Translations under genes and position numbers: made by a program | Part shown: one piece after another, positions 6,955-14,888 of the stretch | Numbering within the stretch: the stretch's first letter is position 1 | Layout: each line of letters starts with the position of its first letter | Notes under the pieces: model-generated | Told to the model about the DNA's origin: nothing | The model's database searches: none | The model's input: the letters and a program-made list of their open reading frames with translations, nothing else | Origin: Pararheinheimera marina | GTDB taxonomy: Bacteria; Pseudomonadota; Gammaproteobacteria; Enterobacterales; Alteromonadaceae | NCBI RefSeq assembly: GCF_042654345.1 | Contig: NZ_JBHSGB010000015.1 | Span: 1-64,000 of the forward strand | Direction of reading: 5' to 3' | DNA length: 64,000 nucleotides

Positions 6955-8934
6955 TTACTCCGCTTGATCTGCGTCAAAGGCCACCAGTTCAGCGCCATCT
7001 TTGACCAAATCACCGGCGCTATAATAGAGCTGGCTGACGGTTCCGGCCGCAGGCGCTTTAATGGCGTATTCCATTTTCATCGCTTCCATCACCAATAAGG
7101 TCTGACCGGCACTGACTTGTGCACCGGCTTCGACCATCACCGCGACCACAGTCCCATTCATCGGCGCGGTCAGGCCGTGGCCGGCCTGGTCGTCGTCCAG
7201 CCGGCTTTGGCGTTCGGTCTGGTAGACAAAGTCATAACGTTGTTGCTTAAAGAACACCGACAACTGCTCGTTACTTTGACTTATCCGTACTTTCAGGCGA
7301 TGACCCGCCAGGTTGGCTTGCAGCTCATCTCCGTTCAGGCGGGCTGAAACCTCCGTCTGTTCACCGTCATAATGCGCCAGCATCGGGCTTTGGTCTGTGG
7401 TCAGGCTGACCAGGTGTGTCTCTTCGCCAGACTTCAGCGCAAACTGCACAGTGGCGGCTTCATTTAAACGCCAGCCAGAGACCTGCTGCCATGGGTCTAA
7501 CCCTGGCTGCTTATCGCCTTGCTGCAGCTGTAAATACAGGGCGGCCAGCAGGGCGGCCTGATGGGTTTCCTGCTGATGCGGCGCAAATAACGCTTCTTTA
7601 TGGCGCTCGATAAAATGGGTATCCAGCTCAGCCTTGGCAAAGGCCGGTTGTTCCAGCAAACGGGTTAAAAAGCTCAGGTTGGTTTTGACGCCGGCAATAC
7701 GGTAATCATCCAGCGCGCGCAGCATGCGGCTGATGGCACGGTCGCGGTTTTCATCCCAGACAATCAGCTTGGCAATCATCGGGTCATAAAAAGGTGACAC
7801 CTCATCGTTTTGCACCACGCCGGTGTCGACCCGCACGTGACGGCTCTGCTCTGGCTGGCGTAAATATGTCAGTTTGCCGGTGGCAGGCAGGAAATCATGG
7901 TCCGGATCTTCGGCATAAACCCGCACTTCAATGGCGTGGCCATCAATAGTGATTTCATCCTGACTCAGTGGTAACGGCAAACCTGCGGCGACCAGCAACT
8001 GCCATTTCACCAAGTCTTGTCCTGTGATCATCTCGGTGACCGGGTGTTCTACCTGCAGACGGGTGTTCATCTCCATAAAGTAGAAGGAACCATCTTCATC
8101 GAACAGGAATTCCACGGTGCCAGCGCCCTGGTAGGCGATGGCCTGAGCAGCCTTGACTGCCGCTTCACCCATGGCCTGACGCTGGGCTGGGCTGAAATGA
8201 GGGGCTGGTGCTTCTTCAATCACTTTCTGGTGACGGCGCTGAATAGAGCAGTCACGTTCGGCCAGATACACCGCATTGCCATGGCCGTCGGCAAACACCT
8301 GAATTTCAACATGACGGGGCTTGGTCAGGTAGCGTTCCATCAGGATCTTGTCGTTGCCAAAGCCATTTTGCGCTTCGCGTTTGGCGCTTTGCAGTTGTTC
8401 GCTGAATTCGCTGGATTGCCAGACCACCTTCATGCCTTTGCCACCACCGCCGTAAGCGGCTTTCAGTAACAGCGGGTAGCCAATAGCGTCCGCTTGTTGT
8501 TGCAAAAAGGCCGGGTCCTGATTGTCGCCATGATAACCCGGCACCAGCGGCACACCGGCATCGGTCATAATGGCTTTGGCTGCACTTTTACTGCCCATAG
8601 CGGCAATGGCGTCGACCGGAGGGCCGATAAAAACGACGCCGACCTCAGCGCAGGCTTTGGCAAATTCTTCGTTTTCGGACAAAAAGCCGTAGCCAGGGTG
8701 AATGGCTTGAGCGCCACTTTGTTTGGCAATCGCCAGAATTTTATCGGCGCGTAAGTAGCTGTCTTTGCTCGGAGCTGGGCCCAATAAATAGGCTTCGTCA
8801 GCCAGCTGCACATGGCGGGCGTTGGCGTCAGCTTCCGAGTACACAGCCACACAGCGAATACCCATCTGGTGCGCCGTTTGAATCACCCGGCACGCAATTT
8901 CGCCGCGGTTGGCAATCAGTATTTTGCGGAACAT
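6955..8934 (-). CDS. liuD: Methylcrotonyl-CoA carboxylase, biotin-containing alpha subunit
   Basis: Carries biotin carboxylase and biotin carrier activities that feed the carboxyltransferase LiuB in converting 3-methylcrotonyl-CoA to 3-methylglutaconyl-CoA. In the 659-residue chain, residues 1-450 are the ATP-grasp biotin carboxylase (AAYGGGGKGMKVV, EMNTRLQVEHPVTE). A variable linker follows, and the C-terminus holds the biotinyl domain with VMEAMKMEY and biotinylated Lys620. Length and domain order match MccA/LiuD rather than acetyl-CoA carboxylase AccC. Its start is one base from the end of liuC. Confidence 0.95.
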   Translation of the reverse strand: MFRKILIANRGEIACRVIQTAHQMGIRCVAVYSEADANARHVQLADEAYLLGPAPSKDSYLRADKILAIAKQSGAQAIHPGYGFLSENEEFAKACAEVGVVFIGPPVDAIAAMGSKSAAKAIMTDAGVPLVPGYHGDNQDPAFLQQQADAIGYPLLLKAAYGGGGKGMKVVWQSSEFSEQLQSAKREAQNGFGNDKILMERYLTKPRHVEIQVFADGHGNAVYLAERDCSIQRRHQKVIEEAPAPHFSPAQRQAMGEAAVKAAQAIAYQGAGTVEFLFDEDGSFYFMEMNTRLQVEHPVTEMITGQDLVKWQLLVAAGLPLPLSQDEITIDGHAIEVRVYAEDPDHDFLPATGKLTYLRQPEQSRHVRVDTGVVQNDEVSPFYDPMIAKLIVWDENRDRAISRMLRALDDYRIAGVKTNLSFLTRLLEQPAFAKAELDTHFIERHKEALFAPHQQETHQAALLAALYLQLQQGDKQPGLDPWQQVSGWRLNEAATVQFALKSGEETHLVSLTTDQSPMLAHYDGEQTEVSARLNGDELQANLAGHRLKVRISQSNEQLSVFFKQQRYDFVYQTERQSRLDDDQAGHGLTAPMNGTVVAVMVEAGAQVSAGQTLLVMEAMKMEYAIKAPAAGTVSQLYYSAGDLVKDGAELVAFDADQAE

Positions 8935-8935
8935 C

Positions 8936-9739
8936 TTAGAGGTTCTCCGTGCTGGCTAACCAGGCTGGTGGGCGTTTTTCCAAAAATGCAGTTAAGCCTT
9001 CCTGTCCTTCGGCCGACACACGAATAGCGGCAATGCGTGCTGAGGTGCTGTCGATCAGACTGGGATCTATGGGCTGCTGGTAAACCGCTGCCATCAACTC
9101 CTTGGCGCAGCGCAGCGCTGCCGGGCTGTTTTGCAGTAACTGCTGCAGCATGGCATCGGCCGCGCTTTGCAGCTGACCTGCATCGACCAGCTGGTGTACC
9201 AGACCTAGCTGCGACGCAGCGCTGGCATCAAAACGCTCAGCAGTCAGGAAGTAGCGGCGGCAGGCGCGTTCGCCAATGGCACGCATCACATAGGGGCTAA
9301 TCACCGCTGGGATCAAACCGATTTTTACTTCACTTAAACAAAAGCTGGCGCTTTGTTCGGCCAGGGCGATGTCGCAACAGGCGACCAAACCCAAAGCACC
9401 ACCAAAAGCGGCCCCTTGTACCAACGCCAGGGTAGGCGCCGGAAAGTTGTCCAGCAGACGCATCAGCTCGGCCAGTTCGCCGGCATCATCCAGGTTTTGC
9501 TGGTAGTTTTTCTGCGCCATCGACCGCATCCAGTTGAGGTCAGCCCCGGCACTGAAGTTTTTGCCGTTGGATTTAAGCACCAATACCCGTACGGCCGGGT
9601 TGGCGGCAAAGTCACGCAGTGCCTGCTGCATTTCAGCAATAGTGACATCGCCAAAGGCGTTGTGAACCTCTGGGCGGTTTAACACCAGTTCGGCGACGCC
9701 CTTGGTGCTTAGAGACGTCTGAATAGTCTGATAAGTCAT
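8936..9739 (-). CDS. liuC: Methylglutaconyl-CoA hydratase (enoyl-CoA hydratase family)
   Basis: Hydrates 3-methylglutaconyl-CoA to HMG-CoA, between the carboxylase and the lyase. The 267-residue crotonase-fold protein has the oxyanion-hole motifs KNFSAGADLNWM and VQGAAFGGALGLVACCDIA and the catalytic Glu region SEVKIGLIPAVISPYV. The start MTYQTIQ is chosen because AAGGA precedes it; the longer frame with 18 extra residues overlaps liuB and has no ribosome site. The assignment to this substrate, rather than to a generic enoyl-CoA hydratase, rests on its place between liuB and liuD. Confidence 0.92.
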   Translation of the reverse strand: MTYQTIQTSLSTKGVAELVLNRPEVHNAFGDVTIAEMQQALRDFAANPAVRVLVLKSNGKNFSAGADLNWMRSMAQKNYQQNLDDAGELAELMRLLDNFPAPTLALVQGAAFGGALGLVACCDIALAEQSASFCLSEVKIGLIPAVISPYVMRAIGERACRRYFLTAERFDASAASQLGLVHQLVDAGQLQSAADAMLQQLLQNSPAALRCAKELMAAVYQQPIDPSLIDSTSARIAAIRVSAEGQEGLTAFLEKRPPAWLASTENL

Positions 9740-9749
9740 CGGCTTTTCC

Positions 9750-11357
9750 TTACATTCGGAACACGCCGAATTTTGATTCGGCAATAGGCGCATTCAGGGC
9801 GGCAGACAACGCCAGACCCACCACCATCCGGGTTTGCGCCGGGTCGATAATACCGTCATCCCATAACCGGGCTGACGCGTAGTAGGGGTGCCCCTGCTGT
9901 TCATACTGTTTGACGATCGGCTCTCGAATAGCTTGTTCGGCGTCAGCCGACAGTTGCTCGCCTTTGCGGGCCAGAGCATCTTTGGTGACTGTGGCCATCA
10001 CGCCTGCGGCCTGCTCGCCACCCATCACTGAAATGCGGGCATTTGGCCACATCCACATCATGGTCGGGTCGTAAGCCCGGCCGCACATACCGTAGTTACC
10101 GGCGCCATAAGAGCCGCCAATCAACACGGTGAATTTCGGTACATTGGCGCAGGACACGGCCATCACCATTTTTGCGCCGTGTTTGGCAATGCCTTCCGCC
10201 TCGTATTTTTTACCGACCATAAAACCGGTGATGTTCTGCAAAAACAGCAGCGGGATTTTGCGCTGGGCACAGAGCTCAATAAAGTGAGCACCTTTTTGCG
10301 CGCTTTCTGAGAACAGAATGCCGTTGTTAGCAACGATGCCAATAGGGTTGCCAAAAATACGGGCAAAACCACAGACCAGTGTCGGGCCATAGAACTGTTT
10401 AAATTCGTCAAAGTCAGAACCGTCAACAATACGGGCAATGACTTCACGTACTTCAAACGGCTTCTTCAGATCCGTGCCGACAATGCCATACAGCTCTTTG
10501 GCGTCAAATAAAGGTGCTTCGACCGGTTTCACATCGCCTTGCACTGGTTTTTGGTGATTAAAACGCGACACGGCATTGCGGGCCAGTTGCAGCGCATGTT
10601 CGTCATTGACGGCGTAATGGTCGGCCACGCCAGAGATTTTACAGTGCACATCGGCACCGCCCAGCTCTTCAGCGGACACTTCTTCGCCAGTGGCAGCTTT
10701 GACCAGTGGTGGGCCCGCTAAAAAGATGGTGCCCTGATCTTTAACAATAATGGACTCATCCGCCATCGCCGGCACATAAGCGCCACCTGCAGTACAAAGG
10801 CCCATCACAACGGCAATTTGTGGAATGCCTTTGGCTGACATGCGCGCCTGATTAAAGAAAATGCGGCCAAAATGCAATTTGTCCGGAAAGACTTCATCCT
10901 GGCGGGGCAGGTTGGCGCCCCCTGAATCAACCAGATAAATACAAGGTAGTTGGCAGTTCTCGGCAATTTCCTGGGCGCGCAGATGTTTTTTCACCGTCAA
11001 TGGGTAGTAAGTGCCACCTTTGACTGTGGCGTCGTTGGCGACAATCATGCATTCAACCCCATTGACGCGACCAATACCGGCCACAACACCGGCGGCCGGC
11101 ACATAGTCGTCATAGCAGTCCCAGCCGGCAAACTGGCCAACTTCCAGAAAAGGTGAACCCGGGTCCAGCAATTTCATGATGCGGTCACGCACAAAGAGTT
11201 TGCCGCGGCTGGTATGGCGGGCAATCAGGCTTTCGCCACCGCCCAGTTTTATTTGCTGTACTTTGGCATTCAGGTCGTCGACCAGCTGCTGCATCGCAGT
11301 CTGATTACGCAGGAAGTCGTCTTGACGAGAGTTTATTTTGCTGCTGAGTTTGGCCAC
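9750..11357 (-). CDS. liuB: Methylcrotonyl-CoA carboxylase, carboxyltransferase beta subunit
   Basis: Transfers CO2 from biotin on LiuD to methylcrotonyl-CoA. The 535-residue protein has two crotonase-fold halves typical of acyl-CoA carboxyltransferases (QLPCIYLVDSGGANLPRQDEVFPD, then GKKYEAEGIAKHGAKMVMAVSCANVPKFTVLIGGSYGAGNYGM, quoted as landmarks). The start is GTG, with AAGGTG about 6 nt upstream. It is preceded by an unusually long 223-bp gap to liuA that holds an inverted-repeat element, whereas the downstream genes are packed within about 10 nt. Confidence 0.95.
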   Translation of the reverse strand: MAKLSSKINSRQDDFLRNQTAMQQLVDDLNAKVQQIKLGGGESLIARHTSRGKLFVRDRIMKLLDPGSPFLEVGQFAGWDCYDDYVPAAGVVAGIGRVNGVECMIVANDATVKGGTYYPLTVKKHLRAQEIAENCQLPCIYLVDSGGANLPRQDEVFPDKLHFGRIFFNQARMSAKGIPQIAVVMGLCTAGGAYVPAMADESIIVKDQGTIFLAGPPLVKAATGEEVSAEELGGADVHCKISGVADHYAVNDEHALQLARNAVSRFNHQKPVQGDVKPVEAPLFDAKELYGIVGTDLKKPFEVREVIARIVDGSDFDEFKQFYGPTLVCGFARIFGNPIGIVANNGILFSESAQKGAHFIELCAQRKIPLLFLQNITGFMVGKKYEAEGIAKHGAKMVMAVSCANVPKFTVLIGGSYGAGNYGMCGRAYDPTMMWMWPNARISVMGGEQAAGVMATVTKDALARKGEQLSADAEQAIREPIVKQYEQQGHPYYASARLWDDGIIDPAQTRMVVGLALSAALNAPIAESKFGVFRM

Positions 11358-11414
11358 TGTTGTTCACCTTTGGCTGACAGAGTTGGGGCGACGGCCGCAC
11401 AGGTTCGGATACGG

Positions 11415-11539
11415 GGACAATGTCGAAGCAGAACGCCAACACGCCCGTGAACCCATCCTTAGGGGGGCAGGGGATTTATCCCCGTGTTTTCGCGCCATCC
11501 CTGGCGCTCAACGGTCGGCTTATCTGCTTCGCATTGTCC
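11415..11539. repeat. Inverted-repeat intergenic element between liuA and liuB
   Basis: Outer arms GGACAATGTCGAAGCAG (11415-11431) and CTGCTTCGCATTGTCC (11524-11539) are inverted repeats that differ by one inserted base. Inside lies a perfect hairpin GCGCCA-TCCC-TGGCGC (11492-11507) and a GGGGAT/TCCCC pair. No coding potential. It looks like a mobile palindromic repeat of the kind scattered through Shewanella/Alteromonas-type genomes, inserted inside the liu operon. Confidence 0.5.
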
Positions 11540-11580
11540 AGTCCTGATTCGGAGCTGGCGGCATGCGAACGCCGCAAAAA

Positions 11581-12750
11581 TTAATTGGACTCGTTAAATA
11601 ACTCGCGGCCAATTAGCATCCGGCGAATTTCGGAGGTGCCGGCGCCAATTTCATAAAGCTTGGCGTCACGTAATAACCGGCCTGTCGGGTATTCATTGAT
11701 GTAACCGTTACCGCCCAGCAACTGAATGGCATCCAGTGCTAATTGGGTGGCCAGCTCTGCGCTGTATAAAATGGCGCCAGCCGCGTCTTTACGAGTGGTT
11801 TCTCTGCGGTCGCAGGATTTCGCTACGGTGTAGACATAAGCACGCGCCGCGTTCATCCGGGTGTACATGTCGGCCACTTTGCCTTGCACCAGCTGGAATT
11901 CACCAATGGACTGGCCGAATTGTTTACGGTCGTGCAAGTAAGGCACTACGACATCCATGCAGGCTTGCATAATGCCCAGCGGCCCGCCGGATAACACCAC
12001 ACGTTCGTAATCGAGGCCTGACATCAACACTTTGACGCCGGCACCAATATCACCTAATACGTTTTCTTCTGGTACTTCACAGTCTTCAAACACCAGTTCA
12101 CAGGTGTTGGAGCCGCGCATGCCCAGTTTGTCGAGTTTTTGCGCCTGACTAAAGCCTTTGAAGCCACGTTCGACAATAAAGGCTGTAATGCCTTTGCTGC
12201 CGGCGTTGATATCTGTTTTGGCGTAGATCACATAAGTGTGGGCATCCGGACCATTGGTGATCCACATTTTGTTGCCGTTTAAAATGTAACGGTCGCCTTT
12301 CTTTTCGGCACGCAGCTTCATCGACACCACGTCAGAACCGGCATTGGGCTCCGACATCGCCAAAGCGCCAATATGCTCGCCTGAGCAGAGTTTGGGCAGA
12401 TACTTTTGTTTTTGTGCTTCGTTACCGTTACGGAAAATCTGGTTGACGCACAGATTCGAGTGGGCACCATAGGACAAACCAACAGAGGCAGAGGCCCGGC
12501 TGATTTCTTCCATCGCCACTACATGCTCCAGGTAACCTAAGCCTGAACCGCCATACTCTTCGCTGACGGTCATGCCTAACAGGCCTAAGTCGCCAAACTG
12601 GCGCCATAATTCGTTAGGAAAGGTGTTGTTGTGGTCAATTTCGGCGGCGCGTGGTGCTATGACTTCGCGGGCGAAGCTGTTGACTTGTTCACGGATCATA
12701 TCGACCGTTTCACCCAAGCCGAAATTTAAGGTCTTATAGCTACTGAACAT
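11581..12750 (-). CDS. liuA: Isovaleryl-CoA dehydrogenase
   Basis: FAD-dependent oxidation of isovaleryl-CoA to 3-methylcrotonyl-CoA, passing electrons to ETF; first CoA-level step of leucine degradation. The 389-residue acyl-CoA dehydrogenase has AMSEPNAGSDVVSMKLRA and WITNGPDAHTYVIYAKTD in the FAD-binding region. The catalytic Glu lies in DYERVVLSGGPLGIMQA, the position characteristic of isovaleryl-CoA dehydrogenases (in most other family members it lies nearer the C-terminus). The C-terminal QLLGGNGYINEYPTGRLLRD and AGTSEIRRMLIGREL are present. An ACGTAAAAACGT-type site lies 20-35 bp upstream. Confidence 0.94.
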   Translation of the reverse strand: MFSSYKTLNFGLGETVDMIREQVNSFAREVIAPRAAEIDHNNTFPNELWRQFGDLGLLGMTVSEEYGGSGLGYLEHVVAMEEISRASASVGLSYGAHSNLCVNQIFRNGNEAQKQKYLPKLCSGEHIGALAMSEPNAGSDVVSMKLRAEKKGDRYILNGNKMWITNGPDAHTYVIYAKTDINAGSKGITAFIVERGFKGFSQAQKLDKLGMRGSNTCELVFEDCEVPEENVLGDIGAGVKVLMSGLDYERVVLSGGPLGIMQACMDVVVPYLHDRKQFGQSIGEFQLVQGKVADMYTRMNAARAYVYTVAKSCDRRETTRKDAAGAILYSAELATQLALDAIQLLGGNGYINEYPTGRLLRDAKLYEIGAGTSEIRRMLIGRELFNESN

Positions 12751-12770
12751 CAGTTTCCCCGTTTGCTATA

Positions 12771-12782
12771 ACGTTTTTACGT
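12771..12782. promoter_or_regulatory. Candidate LiuR operator upstream of liuA
   Basis: ACGTTTTTACGT, 21 bp before the liuA start codon, shares the TTTACGT/ACGTAAA half-site with sequences upstream of liuR and of the thiolase gene. MerR-type LiuR is known to control these genes in related gammaproteobacteria. The exact consensus is from memory. Confidence 0.4.
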
Positions 12783-12823
12783 GGACTTGGTTATTTGCCC
12801 GGTATGCCGAGTCTTTTGTGTAG

Positions 12824-12857
12824 CCCCATCATCCTTTAGACAGCAAGGATGACGGGG
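12824..12857. repeat. Imperfect hairpin between liuR and liuA
   Basis: CCCCATCATCCTT (12824-12836) and AAGGATGACGGGG (12845-12857) pair over 13 bp with one mismatch and an 8-nt loop. It lies in the 175-bp liuR-liuA gap and has no T-run, so a repeat unit or a transcript-processing stem is more likely than a terminator. Confidence 0.45.
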
Positions 12858-12925
12858 TAGAGATGCCCGGCTTTGCCGGTGCGTTCTTATTGCGGCGCAA
12901 GCGCCGTTCCCCTGTTGTAGCCTTT

Positions 12926-13330
12926 TCAGGCTTGAGTCTTTTGCTTTAATTCGTCGAGCGTTTCGCGACAGCGTTTTTCCACTGTGACCAGTTCCATCAG
13001 CACCACCTTGATGTCATCCATCTGCTGGTGCAGCTCGGCTTTTTTCTGCTCAATCAGTTTCAGCATGGTCATCAGCTGTTTGGCGCTGCTTTTATCAGCG
13101 TCATAGAGTTCAAACAACTGACCGGTTTCAGACAGGCTGAAACCTAAACGTTTGCCGCGCAGGATAAGTTTGAGCCGCACTCTGTCTCTTTTACTGTAGA
13201 TACGGGTTTGTCCCTGACGCTCAGGTGTTAACAAGCCCTGATCTTCGTAAAAACGAATACTGCGGGTAGTGATATCAAACTCTTTGGCCAACTCACTGAT
13301 ACTGTATGTTTTTTCTTCTTTATCTAGCAT
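12926..13330 (-). CDS. liuR: MerR-family regulator of branched-chain amino acid catabolism
   Basis: A 134-residue MerR-family protein. The winged helix is at residues 8-75 (TYSISELAKEFDITTRSIRFYEDQGLLTPER), followed by a dimerisation coiled coil (IEQKKAELHQQMDDIKVVLMELVTVEKRC). It lacks the metal-binding cysteine array of MerR/CueR/SoxR. Position at the head of the liu operon and length match LiuR, a repressor of leucine/isovalerate and Ile/Val degradation genes in Shewanella-type bacteria. It is transcribed divergently from the thiolase-mmsA operon, and sites resembling one another lie upstream of liuR, liuA and the thiolase gene. Confidence 0.88.
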   Translation of the reverse strand: MLDKEEKTYSISELAKEFDITTRSIRFYEDQGLLTPERQGQTRIYSKRDRVRLKLILRGKRLGFSLSETGQLFELYDADKSSAKQLMTMLKLIEQKKAELHQQMDDIKVVLMELVTVEKRCRETLDELKQKTQA

Positions 13331-13367
13331 ATGGGCCTTCCTGCAAACTGGTTGCCACTATAAGTGA

Positions 13368-13387
13368 AGTTTACGTAAAGGTAAAGC
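13368..13387. promoter_or_regulatory. Candidate LiuR operator upstream of liuR
   Basis: The sequence AGTTTACGTAAAGGTAAAGC lies 38-57 bp before the liuR start. It contains a TTTACGTAAA palindrome and shares ACGTAAA with the sites near liuA and the thiolase gene, consistent with autoregulation. Confidence 0.45.
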
Positions 13388-13428
13388 AGTTGGCCGATAA
13401 AATAAGTCAGTTCACCGGCAATGCATTG

Positions 13429-13489
13429 GCGCTGTAAAGCAAAGGTGCCATCGGGCTGTGGGGCAACCGATACAGCGCTGAACCTTTGC
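13429..13489. other. Interleaved inverted repeats (pseudoknot-type order) in the liuR/thiolase divergent region
   Basis: GCGCTGTA (13429-13436) and TACAGCGC (13471-13478) are inverted repeats, and so are GCAAAGGT (13439-13446) and ACCTTTGC (13482-13489). Their order A-B-A'-B' cannot form one simple stem. A smaller ATCGG/CCGAT stem lies in the middle. It sits between the two candidate operators, so it may not be transcribed. Confidence 0.5.
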
Positions 13490-13517
13490 AGCAGACTAGG
13501 ACCATAGTGTTACAAGG

Positions 13518-13540
13518 TTGACGTTGGCGTAAACGTAAAT
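13518..13540. promoter_or_regulatory. Candidate LiuR operator upstream of the thiolase operon
   Basis: The stretch contains TTGACGTTGG, directly followed by CGTAAACGTAAAT, about 60 bp before the thiolase start. ACGTT and AACGTAAA halves repeat the pattern seen upstream of liuR and liuA. Confidence 0.45.
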
Positions 13541-13598
13541 TTGGTGTAGGCTCAGGGCCAATTTTATTCACTAGCGCGATAAAGCGGAGCATTTCAAC

Positions 13599-14783
13599 AT
13601 GACACAGCAGCAGAAGATTGCCATTGTAGCGGCCAAACGTACGGCCATGGGTGGGTTTTTGGGTGGCTTATCAGATGTGGCCGCGACTGAGCTTGGCGCT
13701 TCGGTGATCCAGGCTGCACTGCAACAGTCCGGTCTTGCTGGCGCAGAGGTCAGTGAAGTCATTATGGGCTGTGTACTGCCCGCAGGTCTAGGCCAGGCGC
13801 CTGCGCGTCAGGCCACCTTAAAAGCAGGTTTACCTTTATCGGCAGGGGCCACCACTATTAATAAAGTCTGTGGTTCTGGCTTAAAAGCAGTGATGCTGGC
13901 CAGCGACCTGATTAAAGCCGGTTCTGCACAAGTGGTGGTGGCCGGTGGTATGGAATCCATGACCAATTCGCCTTATTTGCTGCCCAAAGCGCGCGCCGGT
14001 ATGCGGATGGGCCACGGCGACGTGAAAGACCATATGATGCTGGATGGCCTGGAAAACGCCTATGACGGTAAAGCTATGGGCTGCTTTGCACAAAAAACGG
14101 CCGATGAACACAGCTTCAGCCGTGAGCAAATGGATGAATACGCGGTGATGTCATTGACCCGCGCCCAGCAAGCCATTCAGGCTGGTGCTTTTGTTAAAGA
14201 AATTTGCCCTGTACTGGTAAAAAGCCGCAAAGGCGATGTCGAATTTGCCATCGATGAGCAACCAGGCAACGCCAAAATCGACAAAATTCCTTCGCTGCGG
14301 CCCGCCTTTGCCAAAGACGGCACTATTACCGCAGCCAACTCCAGTTCCATTTCGGACGGTGCCGCCGCGCTGGTGCTGATGAGCGCTGAAGCGGCGCAAG
14401 CGCAGGGCAAAACCGTATTAGCCCATGTAGTCGGGCATGCTACCCATTCGCAGGAACCTGAACTCTTTACTGTTGCCCCGGTGGGCGCGGTGCAGAAACT
14501 GCTGGGCCAATTAGGCTGGAGCACGGCTGATGTGGATTTATGGGAAATCAACGAAGCCTTTGCCATGGTGACCATGCTGGCAATCAAAGAGCTGAAGCTG
14601 GACGTCAACAAAGTCAACGTCAATGGCGGCGCTTGTGCGCTGGGCCATCCTATTGGTGCTTCAGGGGCCCGTATTCTGGTGACCTTAATTCATGCCTTAC
14701 AAGCCCGCGGCCTGAAGCGCGGCATTGCCACCTTATGTATTGGTGGCGGCGAAGCCGTGGCGTTGGCGGTCGAACTGCCTTAA
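13599..14783 (+). CDS. Acetyl-CoA C-acyltransferase (thiolase) of the isoleucine/valine operon
   Basis: Thiolytic enzyme that would cleave 2-methylacetoacetyl-CoA to acetyl-CoA and propionyl-CoA, the last isoleucine step, and also acetoacetyl-CoA. The 394-residue chain carries nucleophile Cys91 in NKVCGSGLKAVM, the active-site His in GGACALGHPIGASGAR, and second Cys380 in TLCIGGGEAVA. It is the first gene of the divergent operon and faces liuR. In Shewanella-like genomes the equivalent gene is called ivdA; I am not certain enough to apply that symbol. Confidence 0.92.
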   Translation: MTQQQKIAIVAAKRTAMGGFLGGLSDVAATELGASVIQAALQQSGLAGAEVSEVIMGCVLPAGLGQAPARQATLKAGLPLSAGATTINKVCGSGLKAVMLASDLIKAGSAQVVVAGGMESMTNSPYLLPKARAGMRMGHGDVKDHMMLDGLENAYDGKAMGCFAQKTADEHSFSREQMDEYAVMSLTRAQQAIQAGAFVKEICPVLVKSRKGDVEFAIDEQPGNAKIDKIPSLRPAFAKDGTITAANSSSISDGAAALVLMSAEAAQAQGKTVLAHVVGHATHSQEPELFTVAPVGAVQKLLGQLGWSTADVDLWEINEAFAMVTMLAIKELKLDVNKVNVNGGACALGHPIGASGARILVTLIHALQARGLKRGIATLCIGGGEAVALAVELP

Positions 14784-14888
14784 CGGCGAAAAACACGCAT
14801 TAAAACTACAGGCCACAGGCCAGTCGAATCAACAGACAATGATAACGAACCGGGTGACGCAAGCCGCCCAACCAAGGGGAGAAGTAGA

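Noticed and set aside
8017..8469. 150-residue plus-strand frame inside liuD
   Set aside because: Opposite strand of the ATP-grasp domain; no independent evidence.
13407..13592. 61-residue minus-strand frame between liuR and the thiolase gene
   Set aside because: Covers the candidate operators and interleaved repeats; no ribosome site.
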